64,000 nucleotides of DNA from Curtobacterium sp. ZW137 (lineage in GTDB: Bacteria > Actinomycetota > Actinomycetes > Actinomycetales > Microbacteriaceae), in contig NZ_RJKS01000005.1 of the NCBI RefSeq assembly GCF_003762905.1, positions 1 to 64,000 on the forward strand, in the 5' to 3' direction. Position 1 is the first letter of the stretch; each line of letters opens with the position of its first letter. Positions 39,063 to 46,327 of the stretch are shown here, piece after piece. The position numbers and the translations under genes were made by a program. Below the pieces are notes generated by a model. It saw only the letters and a list, made by a program, of their open reading frames with translations. It was not told the DNA's origin and did no database searches.

Positions 39063-39234
39063 CCACGGCTGGCTCGACGACATCAATTTACTGAGCGCAG
39101 CGCTCCTGCTTGTATCCGTCGTGTGCATCGTCCTGACGCTGATCGGGATCTCCCGCCACGGGAGTGCCGCTTACTGGGTCTTCATCCCGACGGCACTGGC
39201 GGTGTGGAACATCCTTACGCTGCGCCGACGCTAG
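39028..39234 (+). CDS. Island ORF E: 68-aa two-helix membrane protein
   Basis: 68 residues from ATG 39028, overlapping ORF D by 35 bases. Two membrane helices: NLLSAALLLVSVVCIVLTLIGI and SAAYWVFIPTALAVWNIL, with a basic end TLRRR. It uses a TTA leucine codon at 39088, very rare in such GC-rich genomes. The overlap suggests it is made together with ORF D, perhaps as its membrane partner. Followed by a terminator. Confidence 0.6.
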   Translation: MTEMHSPHGRRDHGWLDDINLLSAALLLVSVVCIVLTLIGISRHGSAAYWVFIPTALAVWNILTLRRR

Positions 39235-39246
39235 CGGGATCAGCAG

Positions 39247-39281
39247 GCCCCCATCGACTCTCGGTGGGGGCTTTCGCTTTT
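39247..39281 (+). terminator. Intrinsic terminator after ORF E
   Basis: GCCCCCATCG / CGGTGGGGGC stem with a short loop, then TTTCGCTTTT. Confidence 0.8.
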
Positions 39282-39319
39282 CCGCGGCCAGAATTCTCCG
39301 TCGACTTCTCGGGCAAGTA

Positions 39320-39463
39320 GTGTATACCGGGAACACAACAACAGAGAGGGGGGATGCGATTGGAATCGCAGCAGTCGTGATCGCGGCACTGTCGCTCATC
39401 GTCCAGGTCACGCAGTGGCTCACGGGGATGAAGCAGAACCGCAGCGCACGACACCGGAAGTGA
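39320..39463 (+). CDS. Island ORF F: 47-aa single-span membrane peptide
   Basis: 47 residues if the GTG at 39320 is used; a purine-rich AGAGAGGGGGG lies further in, before an ATT codon, so the start is uncertain. One membrane helix: IGIAAVVIAALSLIVQVTQWL, with a basic C-terminus. It lies between two terminators as its own unit. Function unknown. Confidence 0.4.
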   Translation: MYTGNTTTERGDAIGIAAVVIAALSLIVQVTQWLTGMKQNRSARHRK

Positions 39464-39467
39464 AGAA

Positions 39468-39500
39468 GGGACCGGAGGCACAACAATTGCCTCCGGTCCC
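39468..39500 (+). terminator. Hairpin after ORF F
   Basis: GGGACCGGAGGCA and TGCCTCCGGTCCC form a perfect 13-bp stem with loop CAACAAT; no T-tract. Confidence 0.65.
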
Positions 39501-39545
39501 GCTCCCGGGATTCTACGCGCAGCCCCTCCCAGAGAGGAGGACGAG

Positions 39546-39716
39546 ATGAAGAAGATCATGCGCACCCGTGCCGCGCAGACCGCGGCCACGGTGGGTGCCA
39601 TCATGGCGGCCGCGTCGGTCGCCGCCGGCCGGTACTGGCCGCTCATGCTCGCGCTGTGGGCGGGATGGGCCGTGGTATCCGTCCTGTCTGTCCGGCAGGA
39701 GGTGCTCCGTGGCTGA
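39546..39716 (+). CDS. Island ORF G: 56-aa membrane protein
   Basis: 56 residues from ATG 39546 with AGAGAGGAGG upstream. Basic MKKIMRTRAAQ, then two short hydrophobic stretches (TVGAIMAAASVAAG and WPLMLALWAGWAVVSVLSV). Its end overlaps the GTG of ORF H by 8 bases. First gene of a run G-H-I-J joined by overlaps. Function unknown. Confidence 0.55.
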   Translation: MKKIMRTRAAQTAATVGAIMAAASVAAGRYWPLMLALWAGWAVVSVLSVRQEVLRG

Positions 39717-39915
39717 CCTGCACGAGCTTGGCACCCGGCGCGGTGAGCTGCTCGACGAGCTCGAGCGCGTCACCGAGGAGATCCGTCCCGTCGCAGTCGA
39801 GGCGGTACGGGACGGGTCCCCGAAGTTCTATGTCGCGAGGGATGCGCGCGTCACCCGGCGCACGCTGGACGCGTGGATCGAAGCGAGCAAGCACGAGGGA
39901 GACGACGATGAGTGA
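39709..39915 (+). CDS. Island ORF H: 68-aa protein, possible HTH
   Basis: 68 residues from GTG 39709. A charged helix (RRGELLDELERVTEEIRPVAVEAV) is followed by FYVARDARVTRRTLDAWIEA, which reads like a helix-turn-helix of small phage DNA-binding proteins. Acidic tail DDDE. It overlaps ORF I by 8 bases. It could be a regulator or excisionase-like factor, but the match is too short to claim. Confidence 0.5.
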   Translation: MADLHELGTRRGELLDELERVTEEIRPVAVEAVRDGSPKFYVARDARVTRRTLDAWIEASKHEGDDDE

Positions 39916-40051
39916 GACGAGGGAACTGGTCCGACCGACGCGCGCCGACCAGGCGACGCGAGTCCTGGTGGCTGTGCGCCGCGGGCTGTCCACGGCGACG
40001 TGGCTGTGCGACGAGGCGCTCGGCGTGCTCGAGCGAGGGGCGCAGCGCTGA
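39908..40051 (+). CDS. Island ORF I: 47-aa protein
   Basis: 47 residues from ATG 39908, starting MSETRELVRPTRADQATRVL and mostly helical. Overlaps its neighbours on both sides (TGATG with ORF J). No family recognised. Confidence 0.45.
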   Translation: MSETRELVRPTRADQATRVLVAVRRGLSTATWLCDEALGVLERGAQR

Positions 40052-40215
40052 TGGGCCTTCTGTTCCGCCGCAGCAAGAAGCTCGGCCGCGGTGTCAGCGC
40101 CACCGTCACCCAGCGCGGCGTCTCGGTGTCCGCGCGCAAGGGTCCGGTCTCGATCTCCTCGAAGGGTCACGTGACGATCCTTCTCGGCAAGGGGTTCAGC
40201 TTCCGGCTGTTCTAG
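40051..40215 (+). CDS. Island ORF J: 54-aa DUF4236-like protein
   Basis: 54 residues from ATG 40051. MGLLFRRSKKLGRGVSATV, then QRGVSVSARKGPVSISS and a closing GKGFSFRLF follow the start pattern of DUF4236 (basic residues, then GVSVS and a G-rich end). DUF4236 proteins are small and of unknown function, often found in mobile or phage regions. Last gene of the G-J run. Confidence 0.6.
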   Translation: MGLLFRRSKKLGRGVSATVTQRGVSVSARKGPVSISSKGHVTILLGKGFSFRLF

Positions 40216-40269
40216 CCCCACGCGAACAGGGGTGTCGGCACGCCAGCAGCAGTCCGGCATGATGGCCGC

Positions 40270-40914
40270 ATGGGGACCTTCACGTACACACAGCAGCCGG
40301 CGCGCGCACGCGGCCTGCTGCGAGCGCTCATCGCGATCTTCGTCGGACTCAGCCTGGTTCTCGGCGGCGCAACCACCGCGCACGCAGCTGACAAGGTGAA
40401 GACGCCCAAGGTGACCGGGCAGTCCGCTGACGACGCCCGCGACAAGCTCGAGGACCTCGGGTTCAAGGTGAAGCTCAAGGCGAAGCCGAAAGCCGACGGC
40501 CCGGTGTTCCTCGAATCGAACTGGAAGGTCTCGAAGCAGAGCGTGAAGGCTGGCAAGAAGGTGAAGGAGGGCAAGAAGATCACCCTTACCGTCAAGAAGA
40601 AGAAGAAGGCCGCTACGAGCTCGCCCACTGCGACAGCGTCACCGACTGCCGACCCAGACGTGACCACCGCCGGGCTCGACTCCGCGCACGCCCTCACCGC
40701 CTGCGATCGGTACGGCGACCAGCAGTTCCCGTACGGCTGGAAGGGACACGTGTTCCTCGGCGTCATCGCAGACGAGAACCAAGGCGACCACTACTTCGTG
40801 AAGTTCGAAGCAGACGTCACCAACGCGTACAACGCCACCGCATCCGGCACCGCCGAATGCACCGTCGGCGGGTCCAACGACACACCCATGGTCACAGAGT
40901 TCAACGTCTACTGA
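40270..40914 (+). CDS. Island secreted PASTA-domain protein
   Basis: 214 residues from ATG 40270. A signal peptide is clear: ALIAIFVGLSLVLGGATTAHA, with cleavage likely after AHA near residue 41. One PASTA domain follows (TPKVTGQSADDARDKLEDLGFKVKL ... KKVKEGKKITLTV), then a Lys run, a Thr/Pro/Ser-rich linker and a C-terminal domain with two cysteines (LTACDRYG, TAECTVG). PASTA domains bind peptidoglycan or muropeptides. Similar proteins near integration sites of actinophages have been linked with cell-surface exclusion; for this one that is a guess. A CATGAT box ends six bases before the ATG. Confidence 0.75.
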   Translation: MGTFTYTQQPARARGLLRALIAIFVGLSLVLGGATTAHAADKVKTPKVTGQSADDARDKLEDLGFKVKLKAKPKADGPVFLESNWKVSKQSVKAGKKVKEGKKITLTVKKKKKAATSSPTATASPTADPDVTTAGLDSAHALTACDRYGDQQFPYGWKGHVFLGVIADENQGDHYFVKFEADVTNAYNATASGTAECTVGGSNDTPMVTEFNVY

Positions 40915-41018
40915 CCCAGCAACGACGAAAGACCCCCACCAGGATCCCGAGGGAACCGGTGTTGACGGGCTAGTGACGCCGATTCCAGCGCTCGCCGAGT
41001 ACCCCCAGCCTACGGCAC

Positions 41019-41069
41019 CGATTCACTCGTAATGAATAGGTCGTCGGTTCGATTCCGACAGGCGGCTCC
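41019..41069 (+). other. Right attachment site (attR)
   Basis: Perfect 51-bp copy of 37039-37089. It has the anticodon stem-loop, variable region, T-arm and 3' acceptor strand of tRNA-Thr, but lacks the 5' acceptor strand and D-arm, so it cannot be a working tRNA. Confidence 0.9.
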
Positions 41070-41122
41070 ACGAAGAAGGGCCCCGATCCGCTTGCAGAAG
41101 CGGATCGGGGCCCTTTCTCGTG
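41068..41122 (+). terminator. Terminator after attR (probably the original tRNA-Thr terminator)
   Basis: AAGGGCCCCGATCCGCTT and AAGCGGATCGGGGCCCTT form a perfect 18-bp stem around GCAG, extended by outer CCACGA/TCGTGG. It also lies just beyond the stop of the leftward decarboxylase. Confidence 0.8.
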
Positions 41123-41123
41123 G

Positions 41124-42509
41124 TCAGGTCGCGGCGGCCATCGCCCGCTCGACCGCGGCGATCGAGAACGCCACGTCGTCGTCATCGGTGGACCAGTTGC
41201 TCACCGAGATCCGCAGGACGTCCCTGCCCTGCCAATGCGATCCGGACATCCAGACCGCGCCCTCCCGGATGAGTTCCTGCGTGACGGCCCGGGTGTGCTC
41301 GTCGGACCCGAACGTCAGGCAGACCTGGGTGAAGACGACGTCGTTCAGCACCGCGACGCCCGGCAGCCGGGACAGTCCGGCGGCGAGGGCCTGCGCGTTC
41401 GCCACGAGCCGCTCCACCAGGTCGACGACCCCGCTGCGTCCGAGCTGTCGGAGCGCCGCCCACACCGGCACCCCGCGGGCGCGGCGGGACATCTCCGGGA
41501 CCAGGTCGAAGGGCTCCGACGCGTCGGAGGGGTCGCGGATCAGGTAGGCCGTCTGCGTCCCGAGCGCCGCACGCGTGACCGACGGCCGCGCGACGATCGC
41601 CAGACCGCAGTCGTACGGCACGTTGAGCGTCTTGTGGGCGTCGGTCGCCCAGGAGTCCGCCGTCTCGACGCCGTCGAGCATCGGCCGCAGGGCGGGGCTC
41701 GCAGCGGCCCACAGCCCGAACGCTCCGTCGACGTGCACCCAGGCGCCGTGGTCGTGCGCCACGGCGACGGCTTCGCGCATCGGGTCGAAGGCGCCGGAGT
41801 GCAGGTTGCCGGCCTGGAGACACACGATGACCGGTCCGTCCACTGACTCCAGGTGTGCGCGGAGCGCCTGGACGAGGATCCTGCCCTGGTCGTCCGCGTC
41901 CACGAGCGTCGGCGCGCCGAAGCCCAGGTACCGGAGCGCGAGGTCGAGCGAGGTGTGGCGTTCCGCGCCGACGAGCACCGTCACCGGGGGAGCGCCGATC
42001 AGCCCGGCGACGTTGACGTCCCAGCCGACCGCGTCGAGGACGGCTGCGCGGGCCGCGGCGAGGCCGGTCCAGTTCGCCATCGTCGCCCCCGTGGTGAACC
42101 CGACGTCCGAGCCCACCGGCAGCCCGAGCACGTCGAGCAGCCATCCACCGGCCACCTCCTCGATGGCGGCGGTCGCGGGAGTCGGGTACCGCATCGCGGC
42201 GTTCTGGTCCCACGCGCTGACGAGCCAGTCCGCGGCCATCGACGCCGGGAGGGTCCCGCCGATCACCCATCCGAAGAACCGGCCGGACGGCATCGCCATC
42301 AGTCCGGGCTCGGCGAGGGTCGCGAGCTCGTCGACGACGTCGGCCGCCGCGGTCGGGCCGTCCGGCAGGGGACGACCGAACGCCGCCGTCATCGCGTCGA
42401 CGTCCTGCGACGGGGCGACCGGGCGATCGGGGAGGCTCTCGATCCACGCGAGCGCGTGCGCCTGGGCCCGTGCGAGTGCGGCGCGGTGGTCGTCCGGATC
42501 GATGTCCAT
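41124..42509 (-). CDS. PLP-dependent decarboxylase (group II amino-acid type)
   Basis: 461 residues from the ATG at 42509. Fold-type I decarboxylase. Motifs: SGRFFGWVIGGTLPAS and TTGATMANWTGLAAARAAVL in the first half, WVHVDGAFGLWAA, and the Schiff-base lysine in WATDAHKTLNVPYDCG. It belongs with glutamate/aromatic-L-amino-acid decarboxylase-like proteins; the substrate cannot be fixed from sequence. The longer upstream frame was dropped because MDIDPDDHRAALARA is the normal start of the group. Borders the right end of the island. Confidence 0.9.
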   Translation of the reverse strand: MDIDPDDHRAALARAQAHALAWIESLPDRPVAPSQDVDAMTAAFGRPLPDGPTAAADVVDELATLAEPGLMAMPSGRFFGWVIGGTLPASMAADWLVSAWDQNAAMRYPTPATAAIEEVAGGWLLDVLGLPVGSDVGFTTGATMANWTGLAAARAAVLDAVGWDVNVAGLIGAPPVTVLVGAERHTSLDLALRYLGFGAPTLVDADDQGRILVQALRAHLESVDGPVIVCLQAGNLHSGAFDPMREAVAVAHDHGAWVHVDGAFGLWAAASPALRPMLDGVETADSWATDAHKTLNVPYDCGLAIVARPSVTRAALGTQTAYLIRDPSDASEPFDLVPEMSRRARGVPVWAALRQLGRSGVVDLVERLVANAQALAAGLSRLPGVAVLNDVVFTQVCLTFGSDEHTRAVTQELIREGAVWMSGSHWQGRDVLRISVSNWSTDDDDVAFSIAAVERAMAAAT

Positions 42510-42616
42510 GCGGTGATGGTCGTCCCGTTCGGTCACACCCGCAAGCCCCTTCCGACGCCAGCCCGGTCCGGCGTCCGGCGACCCACCGGACGGGAGGCGC
42601 GGTGCGGGGCCGACCC

Positions 42617-42631
42617 GAGCCTCCAGGCCGG
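42617..42631 (-). repeat. Intergenic 15-mer repeat, copy 3
   Basis: CCGGCCTGGAGGCTC on the minus strand, identical to 19442 and 49183. Confidence 0.5.
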
Positions 42632-42663
42632 TGGTGGTCGCGACCAGGCCACGGACTGGTGCA

Positions 42664-42712
42664 CGAAAGCGACAGTGGTCGAGCGCTGCGCTCCCGACCA
42701 CTGTCGCCTTCC
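42664..42712 (-). terminator. Hairpin after the ABC permease
   Basis: GAAAGCGACAGTGGTCG pairs with CGACCACTGTCGCCTTC (one mismatch). It lies 23 bp beyond the leftward permease stop. The outer arm is the same as in the hairpin at 4613. Confidence 0.65.
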
Positions 42713-42734
42713 GGTGGTGCTCCTCGCGGCGTGC

Positions 42735-43586
42735 TCAGACGTCGCGAGCGCGCGCGACCGCGATGGCGGCCGCGCCGACGGCGACGACCTCCGCGGCCAG
42801 CACGGCGAACCCGCCCCAACCGTTCAGCACGAGCCCCGTCGTGGCACCGGTCTCGGCGGCCGGCGAGGCGTACGTGAAGAGCTGTCCGCCGGCATCCGAC
42901 GGCAGGAACCGGCCGACGTCGGCGATCCACTGCGCACCGGTCAGCCCGGCGAAGATCGACAGGATGACGGGCAGCACCAGGAGGATGCCGAGGGTGATCG
43001 CGATGCCGCCGGCGCTCGACCGGACGAGCAGCCCGGTGCCGTAGGCGAGGAGTGCGAGCAGCGTGACGTAGACCGAGGAGCCGAGGATCGGCAGGAAGAC
43101 CGCCGGGTCGGCGAGGTCCGGGCGGATCCCGTTCGCCGCCTGCAGTGGTGTCGCGATCAGCACACCGATCCACGTCGACACGACGCTCACGACGAAGGTC
43201 GCCAGCGCGAGCACGAACGCCTTCGCGAGGATCACACCGATCCGACCCGGGTCGGCCGTGAAGGTCGAACGGACCTGTCCGGTGCCGTACTCGCCGGTGA
43301 TGATGAGGACGCCGAGGACCCCGACCACCAGGGCCGTGATCGACACACTCGCGGTGTTGACGCTCACCGTGGTGGCGTTCGCGGCGTCGGTCGGCATCGC
43401 GGCACCGTCCTGGTTCACGAACGTGCCGATGAGCACCGCCATCGCGATGGTCAGGACGACCAGGATGGCGTAGCACCAGACCGTCGACCGGATGCTGCGG
43501 AGCTTGATCCACTCGCTCCGGACGAGGCGGGGGAAGCTCAGGCCGGTGTTCGCCGGCAGGGTGGTGGTGGCGGTGGTGGCGCTCAT
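42735..43586 (-). CDS. ABC transporter permease
   Basis: 283 residues. Six membrane segments can be seen (for example WCYAILVVLTIAMAVLIG, VVGVLGVLIITGEYGTGQV, AITLGILLVLPVILSIFAG). LVRSEWIKLRSIRSTVW followed by TGEYGTGQVRST is the pattern of ABC-2 type permeases that pair with a single ATPase. Its start overlaps the ATPase stop (ATGA). Substrate unknown; such pairs often export drugs, lipids or peptides. Confidence 0.9.
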   Translation of the reverse strand: MSATTATTTLPANTGLSFPRLVRSEWIKLRSIRSTVWCYAILVVLTIAMAVLIGTFVNQDGAAMPTDAANATTVSVNTASVSITALVVGVLGVLIITGEYGTGQVRSTFTADPGRIGVILAKAFVLALATFVVSVVSTWIGVLIATPLQAANGIRPDLADPAVFLPILGSSVYVTLLALLAYGTGLLVRSSAGGIAITLGILLVLPVILSIFAGLTGAQWIADVGRFLPSDAGGQLFTYASPAAETGATTGLVLNGWGGFAVLAAEVVAVGAAAIAVARARDV

Positions 43587-44518
43587 CGGGTGCCCTCCGA
43601 TCGGTACTCGACGTCGTCGCGGGTGAGGGCCATGTACGCCTCTTCCAGGCTCGCGCCCACCGGGGTGAGCTCGTGGAGGACGACGCCGGCCTGCGCGGCG
43701 ATGGTCCCGACGGCGGCCGCGTCCGGGCCGACGACGAGGAACGAGCCGTCGTCACGCGGGGTGACCGCGGAGGCGGCCGGGCCGATCGCCGCGAACAGCT
43801 GGTCCGGCATCGGGGTGCGGACCACGACGCGGGACCCGCCACCGCCGGCGGTGCCGGCTCCGGCGACGAACTCCGCGATCGGGGCGTCGGCGAGCACCCG
43901 CCCGCGGCCGAGGACGACGACGCGGTCGGCGGTCTGCGCCATCTCGCTCATCAGGTGGCTCGAGAGGAAGACCGTGCGGCCGTCGGCGGCCATGCGCCGG
44001 GCGAGCTGCCGGACCCACACGACACCGTCGGGGTCGAGCCCGTTCACCGGCTCGTCGAGGATGAGGGTGCGCGGGTCACCGAGGAGCGCCGCGGCGATCC
44101 CGAGTCGCTGCCCCATGCCGAGCGAGAAACCGCCGACGCGCTTGCGGGCGACCGAGTCCAGCCCGGTCATGTCGATCACCTCGTGCACGCGGGACTTCGG
44201 GATGCCGTGCGTCGCCGCGAGCGAGAGCAGGTGGTTGTACGCGCTCCGTCCGGAGTGCACCGCCTTGGCCTCGAGCAGCGCCCCGACCTGGCGGAGCGGG
44301 TCACGGAACTCGCGGTAGGGGCGCCCGTTCACGGTGGCGCGACCGGCGGTCGGCCGGTCCAGCCCCATGATCATGCGCATCGTGGTGGACTTCCCGGCGC
44401 CGTTCGGGCCGAGGAAGCCGGTCACGCTGCCCGGCCGTACGACGAACGAGACGTCGTCGACGGCGAGCTTCGGACCGTAGCGTTTTGTGAGATGGTCGAC
44501 TTCGATCACGGCGGCCAC
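43583..44518 (-). CDS. ABC transporter ATP-binding protein
   Basis: 311 residues from GTG 44518; a GTG three codons later (VIEVDHLTKRYG) is an equally good start. Walker A GPNGAGKSTTMRM, the Q-loop region, signature SLGMGQRLGIAAAL (LSxGxxQR-like), Walker B TLILDEPVNGLDPDG, and H-loop FLSSHLMSEMA. The C-terminal ~90 residues form the extra domain of the CcmA/drug-exporter class. Works with the permease downstream. Confidence 0.93.
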   Translation of the reverse strand: MAAVIEVDHLTKRYGPKLAVDDVSFVVRPGSVTGFLGPNGAGKSTTMRMIMGLDRPTAGRATVNGRPYREFRDPLRQVGALLEAKAVHSGRSAYNHLLSLAATHGIPKSRVHEVIDMTGLDSVARKRVGGFSLGMGQRLGIAAALLGDPRTLILDEPVNGLDPDGVVWVRQLARRMAADGRTVFLSSHLMSEMAQTADRVVVLGRGRVLADAPIAEFVAGAGTAGGGGSRVVVRTPMPDQLFAAIGPAASAVTPRDDGSFLVVGPDAAAVGTIAAQAGVVLHELTPVGASLEEAYMALTRDDVEYRSEGTR

Positions 44519-44576
44519 GGTACGGCAGCCCGCCGGGGCCGCACGTCCCCCTCTGGATGGAGATCCCGCGGCGGTG

Positions 44577-46274
44577 TCAGGCCGGGCCGAACTCGTGCAC
44601 GCGGGCTTCCCACGGCCGGAGTTCGTCGGCGACCTCCGGTCGGCCGAGGTTGCCGAGCACGAGCGTCTCGAGCCGGCTGCCGATCGCGGCGGGCAGCATC
44701 ACCACGGACGACGACAGGTTCGCGACCACGACGAGCGGCGGTTCGGACTCGTCGACGAGCGTCCGGGTGAACGCCCAGAGCGACGGGTGGTCGGGCTCGA
44801 GCAGCTCGAACTCGCCGAGCCGCACCGTCCGGGACGCGTGACGGAGGTCGATCAGCCGACGGTGGTGGTCGAACACCGAGCGGTCGCCGGCGGCTCGGTC
44901 GGCCGCGACGGTGATCGACGGCCAGCCCTGCCCCATGCCGATCCACGGGGTGACGGCCGAGAAGCCGCCTGCCGGCGCGGAGTCGTCCCAGGGGATCGGC
45001 GTCCGCGCGTTGTCCCGACTGCGGAACGCGAGCGCGTCGAGGGCGTCCGGGATGGACGTCCCGCGCCCCACGGCGCCGCGGAACCAGTTCAGCGACTCGA
45101 TGTCCCGGTAGTCCTCGATCCGCTCGAACCCCGCGTTCACCATGCCGATCTCGTCGCCCTGGTACACGTACGGGGTGCCGCGGTGCAGGTGCAGGACGGT
45201 GGCGAGCAGGGTCGCGGACTCGTACCGGAGCGTGAACGGATCGGCGTCGAACCCGGCAGCGGCGGCGACCGCGGCGGCACCGAACCGCGAGACCGGGCGG
45301 GGCTGGTCGTGGTTGGCGAGGTAGAGCGAGTTCCAGCCGGACTCCGCCAGCCCGGTCTGCCAGCGGGCCAGCGAGGTCTTGAGCGCCGGCAGGTCGAACG
45401 GACGGTTGTCGAACTTCGTGTCCGGGCCGTGGTCGAGGCCGACGTGCTCGAACTGGAACACCATGTCGAGTTCACGGCGCTCCGGGTCGGTGAACAGTGC
45501 CGCGTCCGCCACGGTGACGCCGGGCATCTCGCCCACGGTGAGGAGCGCGTCCCGCCCGGCGAACACCCGCTCGTGCATCTCCTGCAGGTGGTCGTGGATG
45601 CGGGGCTGCATGACGTAACCGGCGCTGCCGTCCGACAGCGACGCCGGGTCCTTCGCGATGTGGTTGATGACGTCCATCCTGAAGCCGTCCACACCGCGGT
45701 CCAGCCAGCCGTTCATCATGGCGTAGACCGCGGCGCGGAGGTCCGGGTTGTCCCAGTTCAGGTCCGGCTGCTGGGGCGTGAACATGTGCAGGTAGTACTG
45801 CCCGGTGCCGGGGTCCCAGCTCCACGCCGGGCCACCGAACGCGGCGCGCCACTCGTTCGGCTCGTGGCCGTCGACGGGATCCCGCCAGATGTACCAGTCG
45901 TGCTTCGGGCACGCGCGGGACAGCTTGGCGGCGCGGAACCACGGGTGCTGGTCGCTCGAGTGGTTCACGACGAGGTCCATCACCAGCTTCATCCCGCGGC
46001 GGTGCACCTCGACGAGCAGCGCGTCGAACTCGTCGATCGTGCCGAACAGCGGATCGATGTCCTCGTAGTCGCTGATGTCGTACCCGTTGTCGGCCTGCGG
46101 GGACCGGTAGACGGGGGAGAGCCAGATCACGTCGACGCCGAGGTCAGCGATGTGGTCGAGGTGCTGCCGGAGCCCGGCGAGGTCCCCGACCCCGTCGCCG
46201 TTGCCGTCGGCGAAGCTCCTCGGGTAGACCTGGTAGACCACTGCGTCCGTCCACCACGGCTCTGGACCACTCAC
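44577..46274 (-). CDS. GH13 alpha-glucosidase (oligo-1,6-glucosidase type)
   Basis: 565 residues from GTG 46274, with GAGGAGG nine bases upstream on the minus strand. Cytoplasmic hydrolase of alpha-glucosides. Family 13 conserved regions are in order: DLVVNHSSDQHPWF, GFRMDVINH (nucleophile Asp), LTVGEMPGV (acid/base Glu) and LANHDQPR (transition-state Asp). PWWTDAVVYQVYPRSFADGNGDGVGDLAG at the start is typical of the maltase/isomaltase branch. No signal peptide. No sugar transporter is adjacent. Confidence 0.95.
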   Translation of the reverse strand: MSGPEPWWTDAVVYQVYPRSFADGNGDGVGDLAGLRQHLDHIADLGVDVIWLSPVYRSPQADNGYDISDYEDIDPLFGTIDEFDALLVEVHRRGMKLVMDLVVNHSSDQHPWFRAAKLSRACPKHDWYIWRDPVDGHEPNEWRAAFGGPAWSWDPGTGQYYLHMFTPQQPDLNWDNPDLRAAVYAMMNGWLDRGVDGFRMDVINHIAKDPASLSDGSAGYVMQPRIHDHLQEMHERVFAGRDALLTVGEMPGVTVADAALFTDPERRELDMVFQFEHVGLDHGPDTKFDNRPFDLPALKTSLARWQTGLAESGWNSLYLANHDQPRPVSRFGAAAVAAAAGFDADPFTLRYESATLLATVLHLHRGTPYVYQGDEIGMVNAGFERIEDYRDIESLNWFRGAVGRGTSIPDALDALAFRSRDNARTPIPWDDSAPAGGFSAVTPWIGMGQGWPSITVAADRAAGDRSVFDHHRRLIDLRHASRTVRLGEFELLEPDHPSLWAFTRTLVDESEPPLVVVANLSSSVVMLPAAIGSRLETLVLGNLGRPEVADELRPWEARVHEFGPA

Positions 46275-46327
46275 TGCTGACGCCTCCTCGCGCTCGCCCT
46301 CCCCGTCTCGTCCGACGCTACGACTGC

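Larger units (their letters stand above)
37039..41069. mobile_element. Integrase-less genomic island in tRNA-Thr
   Basis: A 3,980-bp unit between perfect 51-bp direct repeats, the left one inside tRNA-Thr. It carries about a dozen short genes, all on the + strand, that do not resemble housekeeping genes, including a DUF4236-like gene, a secreted PASTA protein and several small membrane proteins. Base use is less GC-biased than around it and a TTA leucine codon occurs at 39088. No integrase, excisionase, relaxase or replication gene is visible. It is either a deleted remnant of a prophage/integrative element or a non-autonomous element moved by an integrase acting in trans. Confidence 0.85.

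Noticed and set aside
41019..41069. A second tRNA-Thr.
   Set aside because: Only the 3' half is present; the 5' acceptor strand and D-arm are missing. It is the attR copy.
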